A stretch of DNA of 64,000 nucleotides from Celerinatantimonas sp046054165. Lineage in GTDB: Bacteria; Pseudomonadota; Gammaproteobacteria; Enterobacterales; Celerinatantimonadaceae. Below are positions 17,305 through 25,792 of this stretch, one piece after another (within the stretch, counting starts at the first letter, position 1; each line of letters begins with the position of its first letter). The DNA is taken from contig NZ_JBFNXK010000015.1 of NCBI RefSeq assembly GCF_046054165.1, positions 1 through 64,000 of the forward strand. Reading direction: 5' to 3'. The notes beneath the pieces were generated by a model, which had not been told where the DNA came from, searched no databases, and saw only the letters and a program-made list of their open reading frames with translations. The position numbers and the translations under genes are program-made.

Positions 17305-19100
17305 TGATCGGAAATAGTCTCGAATTAGCATTAATAGGTAATTGTACCATTAGTGCTTTAATTAATAAGATGGGGGAAATAGTCTGGTGTTGTATGCCCA
17401 GATTTGATAGTGATCCGGTATTTGCTTCACTGCTAAAAACAGGAGATCCCAATACATTAAACGGTACTTATGGTATTGATCTAGATGAGTTTTCTTACAG
17501 TGAGCAATACTATCAAAAAAATACAGCCATACTAAATACAACCCTTTATGATCAACATGGTAACGGTGTATTAATCATCGATTTTGCTCCCCGATTCTGG
17601 CAATTTGGCCGAACTCACCGCCCAATTACTATTATGCGCAAATTGATCCCTATCGGCTCACCTAAAATTAGGATCCGACTGCGTCCTGCCGATAACGACA
17701 CCAATGAACCCTATCGCTGCATTGAAGGAAGCAATCATATTAGTTATGTGGGTGCGACTCAGTCGTTACGATTAACCACAGACCTTTCAGTGATCAGCAT
17801 TCACGATGAAAAATGGTTCATCTTAGATCAGGAACGTTCTCTTATTTTTGGCTCGGATGAAAGTATTGAAGAACCGATTGCTCATCTTACCAACCGCTTT
17901 CTTCAGGAAACTGAAACCAACTGGCAAAACTGGGTCCGCAACCTAGCCATTCCTTTTGAGTGGCAGGATGCCGTGATCCGCTCGGCCATCACACTGAAAC
18001 TCAGCGCATTTGAAGATACCGGGGCCATTGTTGCTGCGATGACCACATCCATTCCCGAAGCACAGGGAACACAACGTAACTGGGATTATCGATTTTGCTG
18101 GTTACGTGATAGCTATTTCACCGTACATGCACTCAACCGGCTTGGGATTACTGCCACGATGGAACAATATCTCCAGTATCTGGTGAATCTGGCTGCCAGC
18201 TTGGATGATGAATATCTGCAACCCGTGTTTTGTATTAATGGCGATAAACAGATGGATGAACGAATCATTCATAAACTGGACGGTTATCGGGGTATGGGGC
18301 CGGTCCGCTTTGGAAATCAGGCTGCCGACCAGATCCAACATGATGTCTATGGCGCAACGGTTTTATCCGCGACTCAGATGTTTTTTGATGAACGCATTCG
18401 CCAACCTGGAAACCAGCGGTTATTTCAGCTTTTGGAAGCCGTTGGTGAAAAAGCCGTTCTTTATTATAACCAACCCGATGCAGGGCTCTGGGAGCTCAGA
18501 GGCAGCCAACATATTCATACCTTCTCCAGCATCATGTGCTGGGCGGCCGCAGATCGCCTTGCCAAAATTGCTAAAGTCATCCAATTACCCCAACGAGAAC
18601 AATACTGGCAAAAGCATGCGACAACGATTCGTCAGGCGATCGATGAACATGCCTTTAACTCTGAATTAAATAGTTACACAGCGACTTGGGGCGGAAATAC
18701 CATGGATGCCAGCCTGTTGCTCGCCTGCTCACTCGGTTATCTCAAAGGAGACGATCCTCGTTTTAAAGGAACGGTCGAAGCGATCGAATACCAGCTGCGT
18801 CCTCAGGGTAGTAAATATATCTTCCGTTATATTGTCGAAGATGATTTTGGTGCTCCGGAAAATGCATTCACCATCTGCTCATTTTGGTATATCGAGGCTT
18901 TAGCCGCTATTGGTCGAGTTAAAGATGCCCGAGCTCTATTTGAAGATCTACTGGAACGACGGAATCATGTAGGTCTACTCTCGGAAGATATCAACCCGAT
19001 ATCCGGAGAGCTATGGGGGAATTTCCCGCAGACTTACAGCATGGTGGGCATTATCAATTGTGCTCGCATTTTAAGCCAACGCTGGGAGGATGAACTATGA
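17304..19100 (+). CDS. glycoside hydrolase family 15 protein (trehalase/glucoamylase-like)
   Basis: A 598-residue cytoplasmic protein with the N-terminal beta-sandwich domain found in bacterial GH15 proteins (LELALIGNCTISALI, CMPRFDSDPVFASLL) and an (alpha/alpha)6 catalytic domain. GTQRNWDYRFCWLRDSYF carries the conserved acidic WDYRxCWLRD region, and LLSEDINPISGELWGNFPQTYS carries the second catalytic acid region near the C-terminus. Some GH15 enzymes of this type are trehalases; others act on alpha-glucans. Its place between otsB and otsA, with one- and four-base overlaps, ties it to trehalose metabolism. No signal peptide is seen. Confidence 0.85.
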   Translation: MIGNSLELALIGNCTISALINKMGEIVWCCMPRFDSDPVFASLLKTGDPNTLNGTYGIDLDEFSYSEQYYQKNTAILNTTLYDQHGNGVLIIDFAPRFWQFGRTHRPITIMRKLIPIGSPKIRIRLRPADNDTNEPYRCIEGSNHISYVGATQSLRLTTDLSVISIHDEKWFILDQERSLIFGSDESIEEPIAHLTNRFLQETETNWQNWVRNLAIPFEWQDAVIRSAITLKLSAFEDTGAIVAAMTTSIPEAQGTQRNWDYRFCWLRDSYFTVHALNRLGITATMEQYLQYLVNLAASLDDEYLQPVFCINGDKQMDERIIHKLDGYRGMGPVRFGNQAADQIQHDVYGATVLSATQMFFDERIRQPGNQRLFQLLEAVGEKAVLYYNQPDAGLWELRGSQHIHTFSSIMCWAAADRLAKIAKVIQLPQREQYWQKHATTIRQAIDEHAFNSELNSYTATWGGNTMDASLLLACSLGYLKGDDPRFKGTVEAIEYQLRPQGSKYIFRYIVEDDFGAPENAFTICSFWYIEALAAIGRVKDARALFEDLLERRNHVGLLSEDINPISGELWGNFPQTYSMVGIINCARILSQRWEDEL

Positions 19101-20482
19101 GCCGATTGATTATTGTTTCGAATCGAGTGGCCCGACCCGATGCACTCAATAAAGGATCACAAGGCGGATTGGCGGTTGGTGTTCTGGCCGCTATGGCCGA
19201 TTCAGGCGGACTATGGTTTGGCTGGAATGGCCGGATTGAAAACCGCCCTGTTTCTGAAATTCGAGAAGAAAGTCGAGGTAATATCAATTTTGTAACCATC
19301 GGATTAAGACAAAACGAATACAATAATTTTTATCGGGGTTACGCCAATAGTGTGCTCTGGCCCCTGTTCCATCAACGGCCCGACTTAATGACCTATCGCC
19401 ATCACTATCGAATGGGTTATCTGGGAGTCAATCGAAAATATGTGGATCATCTGCTTCCTTATTTAAAACCTGACGATACGATCTGGATCCATGATTACCA
19501 GCTGATCCCAATGGCTAAAATGTTAAGAGAAGCCGGTGTTTCATCGCCTATCGGATTCTTTTTGCATACTCCGTTCCCTCCCCTTGATTTGCTGCGGGCG
19601 CTTCCTGATCACAAAGATGTTCTAACCGAATTACTCAATTATGATCTGGTCGGATTTCATACGCTCACCGATGAAAGAGGATTTCATGAGGCCATTCGCT
19701 ATAGTATGAAGGGCGATATCTCACCTTCTGGATTAATTGACTGTCAGGGCCATCAATTACAGACCGGTGTTTACCCGATCGGGATCGAAACTGACGATAT
19801 TCCCGATCTGGTTAAAACTGGGAAACATTCCAAAGAATATCAACAATTAAAACTTGAATTAGGTGATCGTAAACTTCTCATCGGCGTTGATCGGCTCGAT
19901 TACAGTAAAGGTTTGTTTCATCGGTTTAAATCGTATGAGCAGCTCTTAAAAAACTATTCTGATTTTCACCGTCGAGTGGTCTATATGCAAGTTGCCCCTA
20001 CATCTCGAGGCGACGTGAAAGCTTACGGGCAACTAGCGCAACAGATTGATCAGGCCGCGGGCCATGTGAATGGAACCTATGCCGATTTTGACTGGACACC
20101 GCTGCGTTATCTCAATCGTGGATTTCGCCGCAATACCATTTTAGCTTTATATAACTTAGCCCATATTGGCTTTGTTACCCCACTACGGGATGGGATGAAT
20201 CTGGTCGCCAAGGAATTTGTGGCAGCTCAAGATCCCGATAATCCAGGAGTGCTCATCTTATCTAAAATGGCAGGGGCTTCAGCAGAACTGAAAAGTGCAA
20301 TTATCGTCAATCCCTATGATACTGAGGCTGTTGCCAATCATTTAGCCACAGCGATTCAAATGCCGCTGGATGAGCGAAAAGACCGATGGGAACAAATGAT
20401 GGAAACGCTCAGACGTAATGATATTCAGGCTTGGCAGAGAAACTTTCGTCGGGATTTAGTACCCCGTCCCCATGCCATTTAA
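19097..20482 (+). CDS. otsA: trehalose-6-phosphate synthase OtsA
   Basis: GT20 glycosyltransferase that makes trehalose 6-phosphate from UDP-glucose and glucose 6-phosphate. The 461-residue product has IIVSNRVARP and a glycine-rich QGGLAVGVL loop at the N-terminus, IWIHDYQLIPMA, GFFLHTPFPP, the donor-site segment GVDRLDYSKGL, and TPLRDGMNLVAKEFVAAQ near the end. All are diagnostic for OtsA. The start overlaps the GH15 stop (ATGA). A 14-bp inverted repeat follows at 20510-20571. Confidence 0.97.
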   Translation: MSRLIIVSNRVARPDALNKGSQGGLAVGVLAAMADSGGLWFGWNGRIENRPVSEIREESRGNINFVTIGLRQNEYNNFYRGYANSVLWPLFHQRPDLMTYRHHYRMGYLGVNRKYVDHLLPYLKPDDTIWIHDYQLIPMAKMLREAGVSSPIGFFLHTPFPPLDLLRALPDHKDVLTELLNYDLVGFHTLTDERGFHEAIRYSMKGDISPSGLIDCQGHQLQTGVYPIGIETDDIPDLVKTGKHSKEYQQLKLELGDRKLLIGVDRLDYSKGLFHRFKSYEQLLKNYSDFHRRVVYMQVAPTSRGDVKAYGQLAQQIDQAAGHVNGTYADFDWTPLRYLNRGFRRNTILALYNLAHIGFVTPLRDGMNLVAKEFVAAQDPDNPGVLILSKMAGASAELKSAIIVNPYDTEAVANHLATAIQMPLDERKDRWEQMMETLRRNDIQAWQRNFRRDLVPRPHAI

Positions 20483-20509
20483 GCAGTCCATTCCTAAATT
20501 GAATCTCCC

Positions 20510-20571
20510 AACCTGAGTTTTATGTCAGTGACCCAACGATATTTACAATAACTTACGATAAAACTCAGGTT
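20510..20571. repeat. 14-bp inverted repeat downstream of otsA
   Basis: AACCTGAGTTTTAT (20510-20523) and its exact reverse complement (20558-20571) flank a 34-nt spacer. There is no T tract after either arm, so it is not a classical terminator. It may act as an mRNA 3'-end stabiliser or Rho-linked end of the trehalose operon. Confidence 0.6.
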
Positions 20572-20661
20572 CATCCTTTGAGTTTATGTATAAAGCATAC
20601 ATTATTATGTCTATATGATTAACCACAGTGCATTTGCACTAAAAAGAGACAAGTATTTTAA

Positions 20662-20679
20662 CATCAATCACTTTTGATG
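20662..20679. promoter_or_regulatory. dyad CATCAA-N6-TTGATG, possible activator site
   Basis: A perfect 6-bp dyad centred about 79 bp upstream of the -12 element of the predicted sigma-54 promoter, a typical distance for an enhancer-binding protein. The protein that would bind is not known from this window. Confidence 0.35.
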
Positions 20680-20735
20680 CAGCACCGTCCCCGATAAAAC
20701 ACTATGAAATTCATTCCTTTCCCGTAATTTCCATT

Positions 20736-20750
20736 TGGCCTGATAAATGC
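20736..20750 (+). promoter_or_regulatory. sigma-54 (RpoN) type promoter of eat-eutBC
   Basis: TTGGCCTGATAAATGCT (20735-20751) has the invariant GG of the -24 element and GC of the -12 element separated by exactly 10 bp, with the extended YTGGC and TGCT context. It ends about 40 nt before the permease start. Nitrogen-linked sigma-54 control suits an ethanolamine pathway. Confidence 0.5.
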
Positions 20751-20789
20751 TCTGCTCCTGTCTACAACATGTAAAAAAGGAGTCAACAC

Positions 20790-22124
20790 ATGTCAGGTCA
20801 ACAACTCAAACGATCTTTAGGTCCTTTCATTTTATGGGGACTTGGGGTCGGCTATGTGATTTCAGGGATGTATTTTGGTTGGAACTTGGGTCTTCCGGAA
20901 GGGGGTACCTTAGGGCTTGCCATTGCAACACTATTTATTATTGTCATGTATATCTGTTTTACTTTTTGCTATACCGAAATGGCTTGTGCGATCCCTCGCG
21001 CTGGAGGTGCATTTACCTATGCCGACCGAGCCTTAGGTCGCAAATGGGGATTCATCGCGGGGATGGCACAAAATATCGAATTCGTTTTTGCTCCGCCGTC
21101 AATTGCATTTGCAATCGCAGCCTACCTTAACCACTTTGTTCCCGGAGAACACACCGTGAGCATTGCCATTGTGGCTTATTTACTGTTTACTTTGGTCAAT
21201 ATTGTCGGGGTTCGTTTCGCGGCGATCTTTGAACTTGTCATCACCATTCTGGCAGTTTGTGAACTGCTACTTTTCACAGGTTTAACAATGCCTCATGTGG
21301 AATGGCATAATTTAGCCATCAACGCATTTCCACATGGTGTTTCCGGTATCTTCGCGGCGATTCCTTTCGCTATTTGGTTTTTCCTCGCTATTGAAGGGGT
21401 GGCCAATGTCGCAGAAGAAACGATTAATCCGCAACGAAACATCCTCATCGGCTTTGGCGCTGCACTTGCAACACTGATCGTTTTATGTCTGCTCGTCTTT
21501 GTTTGTGCCATCGGGGTGAACGGTTGGTCAACCGCAGTTTATGCACCAGGTAGTACCGATCCTCAAGATACTCCTTTAGTTTTGGTCTTATCTACCGTAC
21601 TCGGTGAAGGTTCACCTTTTGTCCATCTACTGGTCGGTATTGGTTTGTTTGGTCTGATTGCTTCATTCCACGGCATTTTATTGGCCGGGGGACGAGCTAC
21701 TTTTGAATTCGGACGTGTTGGTTATTTTCCAAAAGCCCTTAGCTATGTTCATCCTAAATTAAATACCCCGGTGAATGCATTGGTGGCGAATACCGTAGTT
21801 GGGATCTTGGCATTATTGACCAGTCGAACTGGCGAAATTATTACGATGGCCTGTTTTGGTGCGATTACGATGTATGCGCTATCAATGATCGCATTTTTGA
21901 AATTACGCCAAAATGAACCTGATTTGGAACGACCCTTTCATATGCCCAAAGGGGTCGCTGCAGCCTGGATCGCATTTGTCATTGCAATAGTGGCACTCGT
22001 TGCCATGACTGTATTCAACCTAATAATTGCCGCTATCTACTTTGTTATTTTAATCGGAACATTTTTGATTTTTGCTTGGTCATCTCGATCTCAAAACTCT
22101 GAACTGTCTCCTAAACTCGATTAA
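20790..22124 (+). CDS. eat: ethanolamine permease (APC superfamily)
   Basis: A 444-residue inner-membrane transporter with about 12 hydrophobic segments. The N-terminal KRSLGPFILWGLGVGYVISG, the segment YFGWNLGLPEGG, and AIPRAGGAFTYADRALG are typical of the ethanolamine permease branch of the amino acid-polyamine-organocation family. EGVANVAEETINPQRN lies in a central loop. Co-location with eutB and eutC, 50 nt upstream of eutB, confirms the substrate assignment by context. It is the first gene behind the predicted sigma-54 promoter. Confidence 0.92.
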   Translation: MSGQQLKRSLGPFILWGLGVGYVISGMYFGWNLGLPEGGTLGLAIATLFIIVMYICFTFCYTEMACAIPRAGGAFTYADRALGRKWGFIAGMAQNIEFVFAPPSIAFAIAAYLNHFVPGEHTVSIAIVAYLLFTLVNIVGVRFAAIFELVITILAVCELLLFTGLTMPHVEWHNLAINAFPHGVSGIFAAIPFAIWFFLAIEGVANVAEETINPQRNILIGFGAALATLIVLCLLVFVCAIGVNGWSTAVYAPGSTDPQDTPLVLVLSTVLGEGSPFVHLLVGIGLFGLIASFHGILLAGGRATFEFGRVGYFPKALSYVHPKLNTPVNALVANTVVGILALLTSRTGEIITMACFGAITMYALSMIAFLKLRQNEPDLERPFHMPKGVAAAWIAFVIAIVALVAMTVFNLIIAAIYFVILIGTFLIFAWSSRSQNSELSPKLD

Positions 22125-22134
22125 TACTTAAAAT

Positions 22135-22158
22135 GGGAGGTACATGTCCGTACCTCCC
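22135..22158 (+). other. intercistronic hairpin between eat and eutB
   Basis: GGGAGGTAC and GTACCTCCC form a perfect 9-bp stem with a 6-nt loop (ATGTCC), 10 nt after the permease stop. There is no T tract. The left arm is a perfect ribosome site and the loop starts a five-codon reading frame ATG TCC GTA CCT CCC TAA that ends just before eutB. It may slow ribosomes or protect the downstream mRNA. Confidence 0.5.
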
Positions 22159-22174
22159 TAATGGAATTTCTCAT

Positions 22175-23569
22175 ATGGCTTACCATATTGATCTAGGTGC
22201 AAGCCGGTATCATTTTTCAGATTTAGCCACGTTAATGGCCAAAGCGACACCACTTCGCAGTGGTGATGTTTTAGCGGGTGTGGCTGCAACCAGTGCCGAA
22301 GAGCGTGTCGCGGCTCAGCTATGTCTTGCCGACCTACCTTTAACAACGTTCTTAAATCAGGTACTCATTCCCTATGAAGAAGACGAGATCACCCGCCTCA
22401 TCATTGATAGCCACGATGCCCAAGCGTTTGCGCCTATCGCCCACCTAACCGTCGGTGATTTTCGAAACTGGCTCTTAAACTATGATACCGATGCCACACG
22501 GTTAGCCGCCATTGCACCAGGATTAACCCCTGAAATGGTCGCCGCAGTCAGTAAAATCATGCGGATGCAAGATTTAACATTAGTGGCTAGTAAATGTCAG
22601 GTTGTCACTCAATTTAGAAATACCATTGGCCTTAAAGGCCGATTATCGACCCGTTTACAACCTAACCATCCAACCGATGATCCAGCCGGGATCGCCGCCA
22701 GCGTACTTGATGGATTACTATATGGAAATGGCGATGCGGTGATCGGAATTAACCCGGCTACCGACAATTATCAAGCTGTAACCGACCTCATGAAAATGCT
22801 GGATGAAGTCATTCAACATTATCAAATACCCACGCAATCATGTGTACTCACCCATGTCACCACACATCTGCAAGCCATAGAACGGGGAGCTCCGGTTGAT
22901 CTCGTCTTCCAATCTATTGCCGGAACAGAAAAAACCAATCAGTCTTTTGGTGTTTCAATGGCAATTTTAGATGAAGCATACGAAGCCGCATTATCATTGC
23001 ACCGAGGAACCGTCGGCAATAACTGCATGTACTTTGAAACCGGCCAAGGGAGTGCGCTGAGCGCTAACGGGCATCACGGTCTTGATCAACAAACTTGTGA
23101 AGTTCGCGCTTATGCACTGGCTCGGCGCTATCATCCTTTGTTGGTGAATACCGTCGTTGGATTTATTGGTCCTGAATATCTGTATAACGGAAAACAAATT
23201 ATTCGAGCCGGACTAGAAGATCATTTTTGCGGTAAATTACTCGGACTCCCCATGGGAGTTGATATTTGCTATACCAACCATGCTGAAGCGGATCAGGATG
23301 ATATGGATGTCTTATTAACCCAATTAGGATGTGCTGGCGTCAATTATATTATGGGGATCCCCGGCTCAGATGACATCATGCTCAACTATCAAACAACCTC
23401 ATTTCACGATGCACTTTATGCCAGATCGTTACTAAATCTTCGCCCTGCGCCTGAATTTGAACAATGGTTAATAGATAATCAAATCATGAATTCAAATAAT
23501 CAGCTTACAGTACAAGGCCAACTCCCTGAATTATTTGCGCAATTATCTCTGCCTGGAGAGCAACGATGA
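22175..23569 (+). CDS. eutB: ethanolamine ammonia-lyase large subunit EutB
   Basis: Catalytic subunit of the adenosylcobalamin-dependent lyase that converts ethanolamine to acetaldehyde and ammonia. The 464-residue protein has LRSGDVLAGVAA, STRLQPNHPTDD, YGNGDAVIGINPATD, NCMYFETGQGSALSANG, NTVVGFIGPEYLYNGKQIIRA and YIMGIPGSDDIMLNYQTT, all conserved in EutB. The ATG at 22175 (MAYHID) matches the family N-terminus. An in-frame start at 22133 would run through the intercistronic hairpin and was rejected. The stop overlaps eutC by four bases. Confidence 0.97.
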   Translation: MAYHIDLGASRYHFSDLATLMAKATPLRSGDVLAGVAATSAEERVAAQLCLADLPLTTFLNQVLIPYEEDEITRLIIDSHDAQAFAPIAHLTVGDFRNWLLNYDTDATRLAAIAPGLTPEMVAAVSKIMRMQDLTLVASKCQVVTQFRNTIGLKGRLSTRLQPNHPTDDPAGIAASVLDGLLYGNGDAVIGINPATDNYQAVTDLMKMLDEVIQHYQIPTQSCVLTHVTTHLQAIERGAPVDLVFQSIAGTEKTNQSFGVSMAILDEAYEAALSLHRGTVGNNCMYFETGQGSALSANGHHGLDQQTCEVRAYALARRYHPLLVNTVVGFIGPEYLYNGKQIIRAGLEDHFCGKLLGLPMGVDICYTNHAEADQDDMDVLLTQLGCAGVNYIMGIPGSDDIMLNYQTTSFHDALYARSLLNLRPAPEFEQWLIDNQIMNSNNQLTVQGQLPELFAQLSLPGEQR

Positions 23570-24375
23570 GTCAAACCAAAGAAATTCTAATTCATGATCG
23601 CTGGCAATCCCTGCGTCAGTTAACCGATGCTCGAATCGCATTAGGACATGCTGGATCAAGCTTGCCTACTTCAGCTCTCCTTAATTTTCAACTATGCCAT
23701 GCTCAGGCTAGGGATGCGGTCCTTCAACCATTGGATTATCAATCACTGCAACAGCAACTAGAAGCGTTACATTCCCCAGTATTTATCTTACACAGTCAAG
23801 CTCAGGATCGCAGACAATATTTACAACGACCCGATTTAGGTCGCCGACTGGATTCTCATTCACAACAACAACTTCGTGACTATTTAGCCGGAGCGGATCA
23901 GGGTGCTGATTTAGCCATTGTCATCAGTGAAGGTCTATCATCTGCCGCCATCAGTCATCATGCACAGCCTTTTCTAGACTTACTTTTGCCTCAAATCCAA
24001 CAGCTACAACTCACTCTCGCTCCATTGACAATCGTCCAGCAAGGCCGGGTTGCCGTCGGTGATGATGTGTGCTTTACACTTAAAAGCAAAATGGTTGTCA
24101 TGCTGATCGGAGAACGCCCCGGGCTCAGTTCTCCCGACAGTATGGGGATCTATTTCACCTACAATGCATATCCGGGAATTACAGATGAAAAACGCAACTG
24201 TCTTTCCAATGTTCGGTTAGCCGGTATGAGTTATCAACAAGCCTGTCATCGACTCAGCTATTTAATTCAAGGCGCTTTAAAATTGGGAGAAACCGGAGTA
24301 CAGCTCAAAGATGAAAGCGAAGCCAGTGATCCCAAAGGGAGTAACTTTCTTCTGCCGACTCAATCGGCTCAATAG
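23566..24375 (+). CDS. eutC: ethanolamine ammonia-lyase small subunit EutC
   Basis: Partner of EutB that completes the cobalamin-binding interface. The 269-residue product has TDARIALGHAGSSLPT, RPDLGRRLD, LAIVISEGLSS, MLIGERPGLSSPDSMGIY and SNVRLAGMSYQQAC, which are family hallmarks. The start overlaps eutB (ATGA), so the two are translationally coupled. The operon has no carboxysome-like shell genes, reactivase EutA or aldehyde dehydrogenase within the window. Confidence 0.96.
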   Translation: MSQTKEILIHDRWQSLRQLTDARIALGHAGSSLPTSALLNFQLCHAQARDAVLQPLDYQSLQQQLEALHSPVFILHSQAQDRRQYLQRPDLGRRLDSHSQQQLRDYLAGADQGADLAIVISEGLSSAAISHHAQPFLDLLLPQIQQLQLTLAPLTIVQQGRVAVGDDVCFTLKSKMVVMLIGERPGLSSPDSMGIYFTYNAYPGITDEKRNCLSNVRLAGMSYQQACHRLSYLIQGALKLGETGVQLKDESEASDPKGSNFLLPTQSAQ

Positions 24376-24696
24376 CACTATCATTAATAACTTAGGGTTA
24401 ATCTTCGTAGTTTTGGATAGTGATCTGGAGCTAATATAAACAAGGGCGAAGTATGCCCCATGGGCATTCTCCACCAATAACATCTCTTGCCGCATAAATC
24501 AGGTTCAAAAGCTGGCTTATAGGTTCATTACCTATTTTAAGCCGATGATATTCGTTTAATTTTTGTATGGCATTCCCCCAGAACAACTCATTCCACCGCA
24601 ATCCAATCTGAACAAAATACCACCATAAAAAACCGACTATTCTTAAAGCTCTTGCACCTTCATTTATCCAAGCATATAGTTTTGATTTTATTCATT
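24376..24696. other. 321-bp region between eutC and cmoM
   Basis: No terminator with a T tract is visible after eutC. A small TGCCC-CAT-GGGCA hairpin lies near 24453. On the - strand an 85-codon stretch free of stops runs from about 24685 to a TAG at 24431, without an ATG or GTG start. It encodes several Trp residues and looks protein-like, but no family was recognised. It could be a decayed gene or chance. Confidence 0.4.
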
Positions 24697-25458
24697 ATGA
24701 CTGACCAGAATTTCGACCAACTAAGCCATAAATTCAATCGTAATATTTATGGAACAATCAAAGGGAAAATCAGAGCCGCAGTCCTGATGAATGATCTGCG
24801 TCAATATACCCCCATCACCACCCAACGGCTTCGCATACTGGATGCTGGTGGTGGATTCGGTTTTATTAGTCAACAGTTGGCAGCTCAGGGACATGAAGTC
24901 GTTTTGTGTGATGTATCCAAAACTTTATTGGATCAGGCTCAACATGCTATTGATCATCATCCCTCTCCCCTTCCCATCCAATTACTGCATTGTGCTATTC
25001 AGGATCTCCCCAAAGCACTCGGTCAATTTGATCTAATTTTATGTCATGCGGTTTTGGAATGGCTAGAGGACGGATTTGACACGCTTACCCATCTTAAAAG
25101 CTTTTTACGACAGAATGGCCGATTATCACTCATGTTCTATAATCAAGAAGCCCAACGATTTCATGCGTTAGTTTGTGGAAATTTCAGCTATATCCGCAAT
25201 GGCCTCAAGGCTAAAAAGACCGTTCGACTCACACCAAGCCACTCATATTTACTTAAAGAGATACAACAATGGTTTCAACATTGGCAGTTAAACGTCTTAC
25301 ATACCAGCGGTGTCAGAGTGATTAATGATTACTTAAAAGCCGGAGCCCGGGAGCAATTTGATGATAATCAACTCATCGAAATGGAACTGAAGTATGCCGA
25401 TCACCCTGCTTATATTGAATTAGGTCGCTATATACATATTATCGGCCAGTATAAATAG
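24697..25458 (+). CDS. cmoM: tRNA 5-carboxymethoxyuridine methyltransferase CmoM
   Basis: SAM-dependent methyltransferase forming the methyl ester of cmo5U34 in tRNAs (formerly SmtA). The 253-residue protein opens DQNFDQLSHKFNRNIYGTIKGKIR, close to E. coli CmoM (given here only in part). It has the SAM motif LDAGGGFGFIS, ILCHAVLEWLED, LSLMFYNQEAQ, and ends GRYIHIIGQYK. The ATG at 24697 fits this N-terminus better than one at 24652, which adds 15 hydrophobic, unconserved residues. The usual downstream mukFEB genes are not here. Confidence 0.93.
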   Translation: MTDQNFDQLSHKFNRNIYGTIKGKIRAAVLMNDLRQYTPITTQRLRILDAGGGFGFISQQLAAQGHEVVLCDVSKTLLDQAQHAIDHHPSPLPIQLLHCAIQDLPKALGQFDLILCHAVLEWLEDGFDTLTHLKSFLRQNGRLSLMFYNQEAQRFHALVCGNFSYIRNGLKAKKTVRLTPSHSYLLKEIQQWFQHWQLNVLHTSGVRVINDYLKAGAREQFDDNQLIEMELKYADHPAYIELGRYIHIIGQYK

Positions 25459-25595
25459 TTCAAAAATGAAAACAAAATGTTAAATTTTTGAAAAATAAAT
25501 TAAATAAAAACTTCGCTATTAAAATGTATATCGAAAAGACACTGAATATATAAAAAAGTAATTATTGATATTTTTTAATGAACAGATTAATGAAC

Positions 25596-25609
25596 TTGAT
25601 CTAAATCAA
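25596..25609. promoter_or_regulatory. FNR box upstream of cydA
   Basis: TTGATCTAAATCAA is a perfect match to TTGAT-N4-ATCAA. It lies about 340 bp before cydA and predicts oxygen-responsive control of cytochrome bd, as is known for cydAB in E. coli. Confidence 0.75.
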
Positions 25610-25778
25610 TATAATTTCGTTAAATATCGATTTGAAAATGTTCCTGATATTGGTCTATAAAGTAAAATATAGATACAAAAAAGTAACATTTTAGACCAAT
25701 GAAATAACTCAATTAAAACAACTATAGTTAACCAGATAACATAATCAAATAATTACTGTAAAATGCGTCTTTAGACTC

Positions 25779-25792
25779 TTAATCTACATCAA
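25779..25792. promoter_or_regulatory. FNR-like site proximal to cydA
   Basis: TTAATCTACATCAA differs from the FNR consensus at one core position. It lies between the perfect box and the cydA start. Confidence 0.35.

Larger units (their letters stand above)
20483..20789. other. 307-bp region between otsA and eat
   Basis: No coding gene is supported. It holds a 14-bp perfect inverted repeat just after otsA, a CATCAA/TTGATG dyad, a sigma-54-type promoter and a strong ribosome site (AAAAGGAG, about 8 nt before the permease ATG). Confidence 0.75.

Noticed and set aside
20483..20789. Cobalamin riboswitch before the ethanolamine genes
   Set aside because: No B12-box-like sequence or sufficient structure was seen; the space is taken by the inverted repeat, dyad and sigma-54 promoter.
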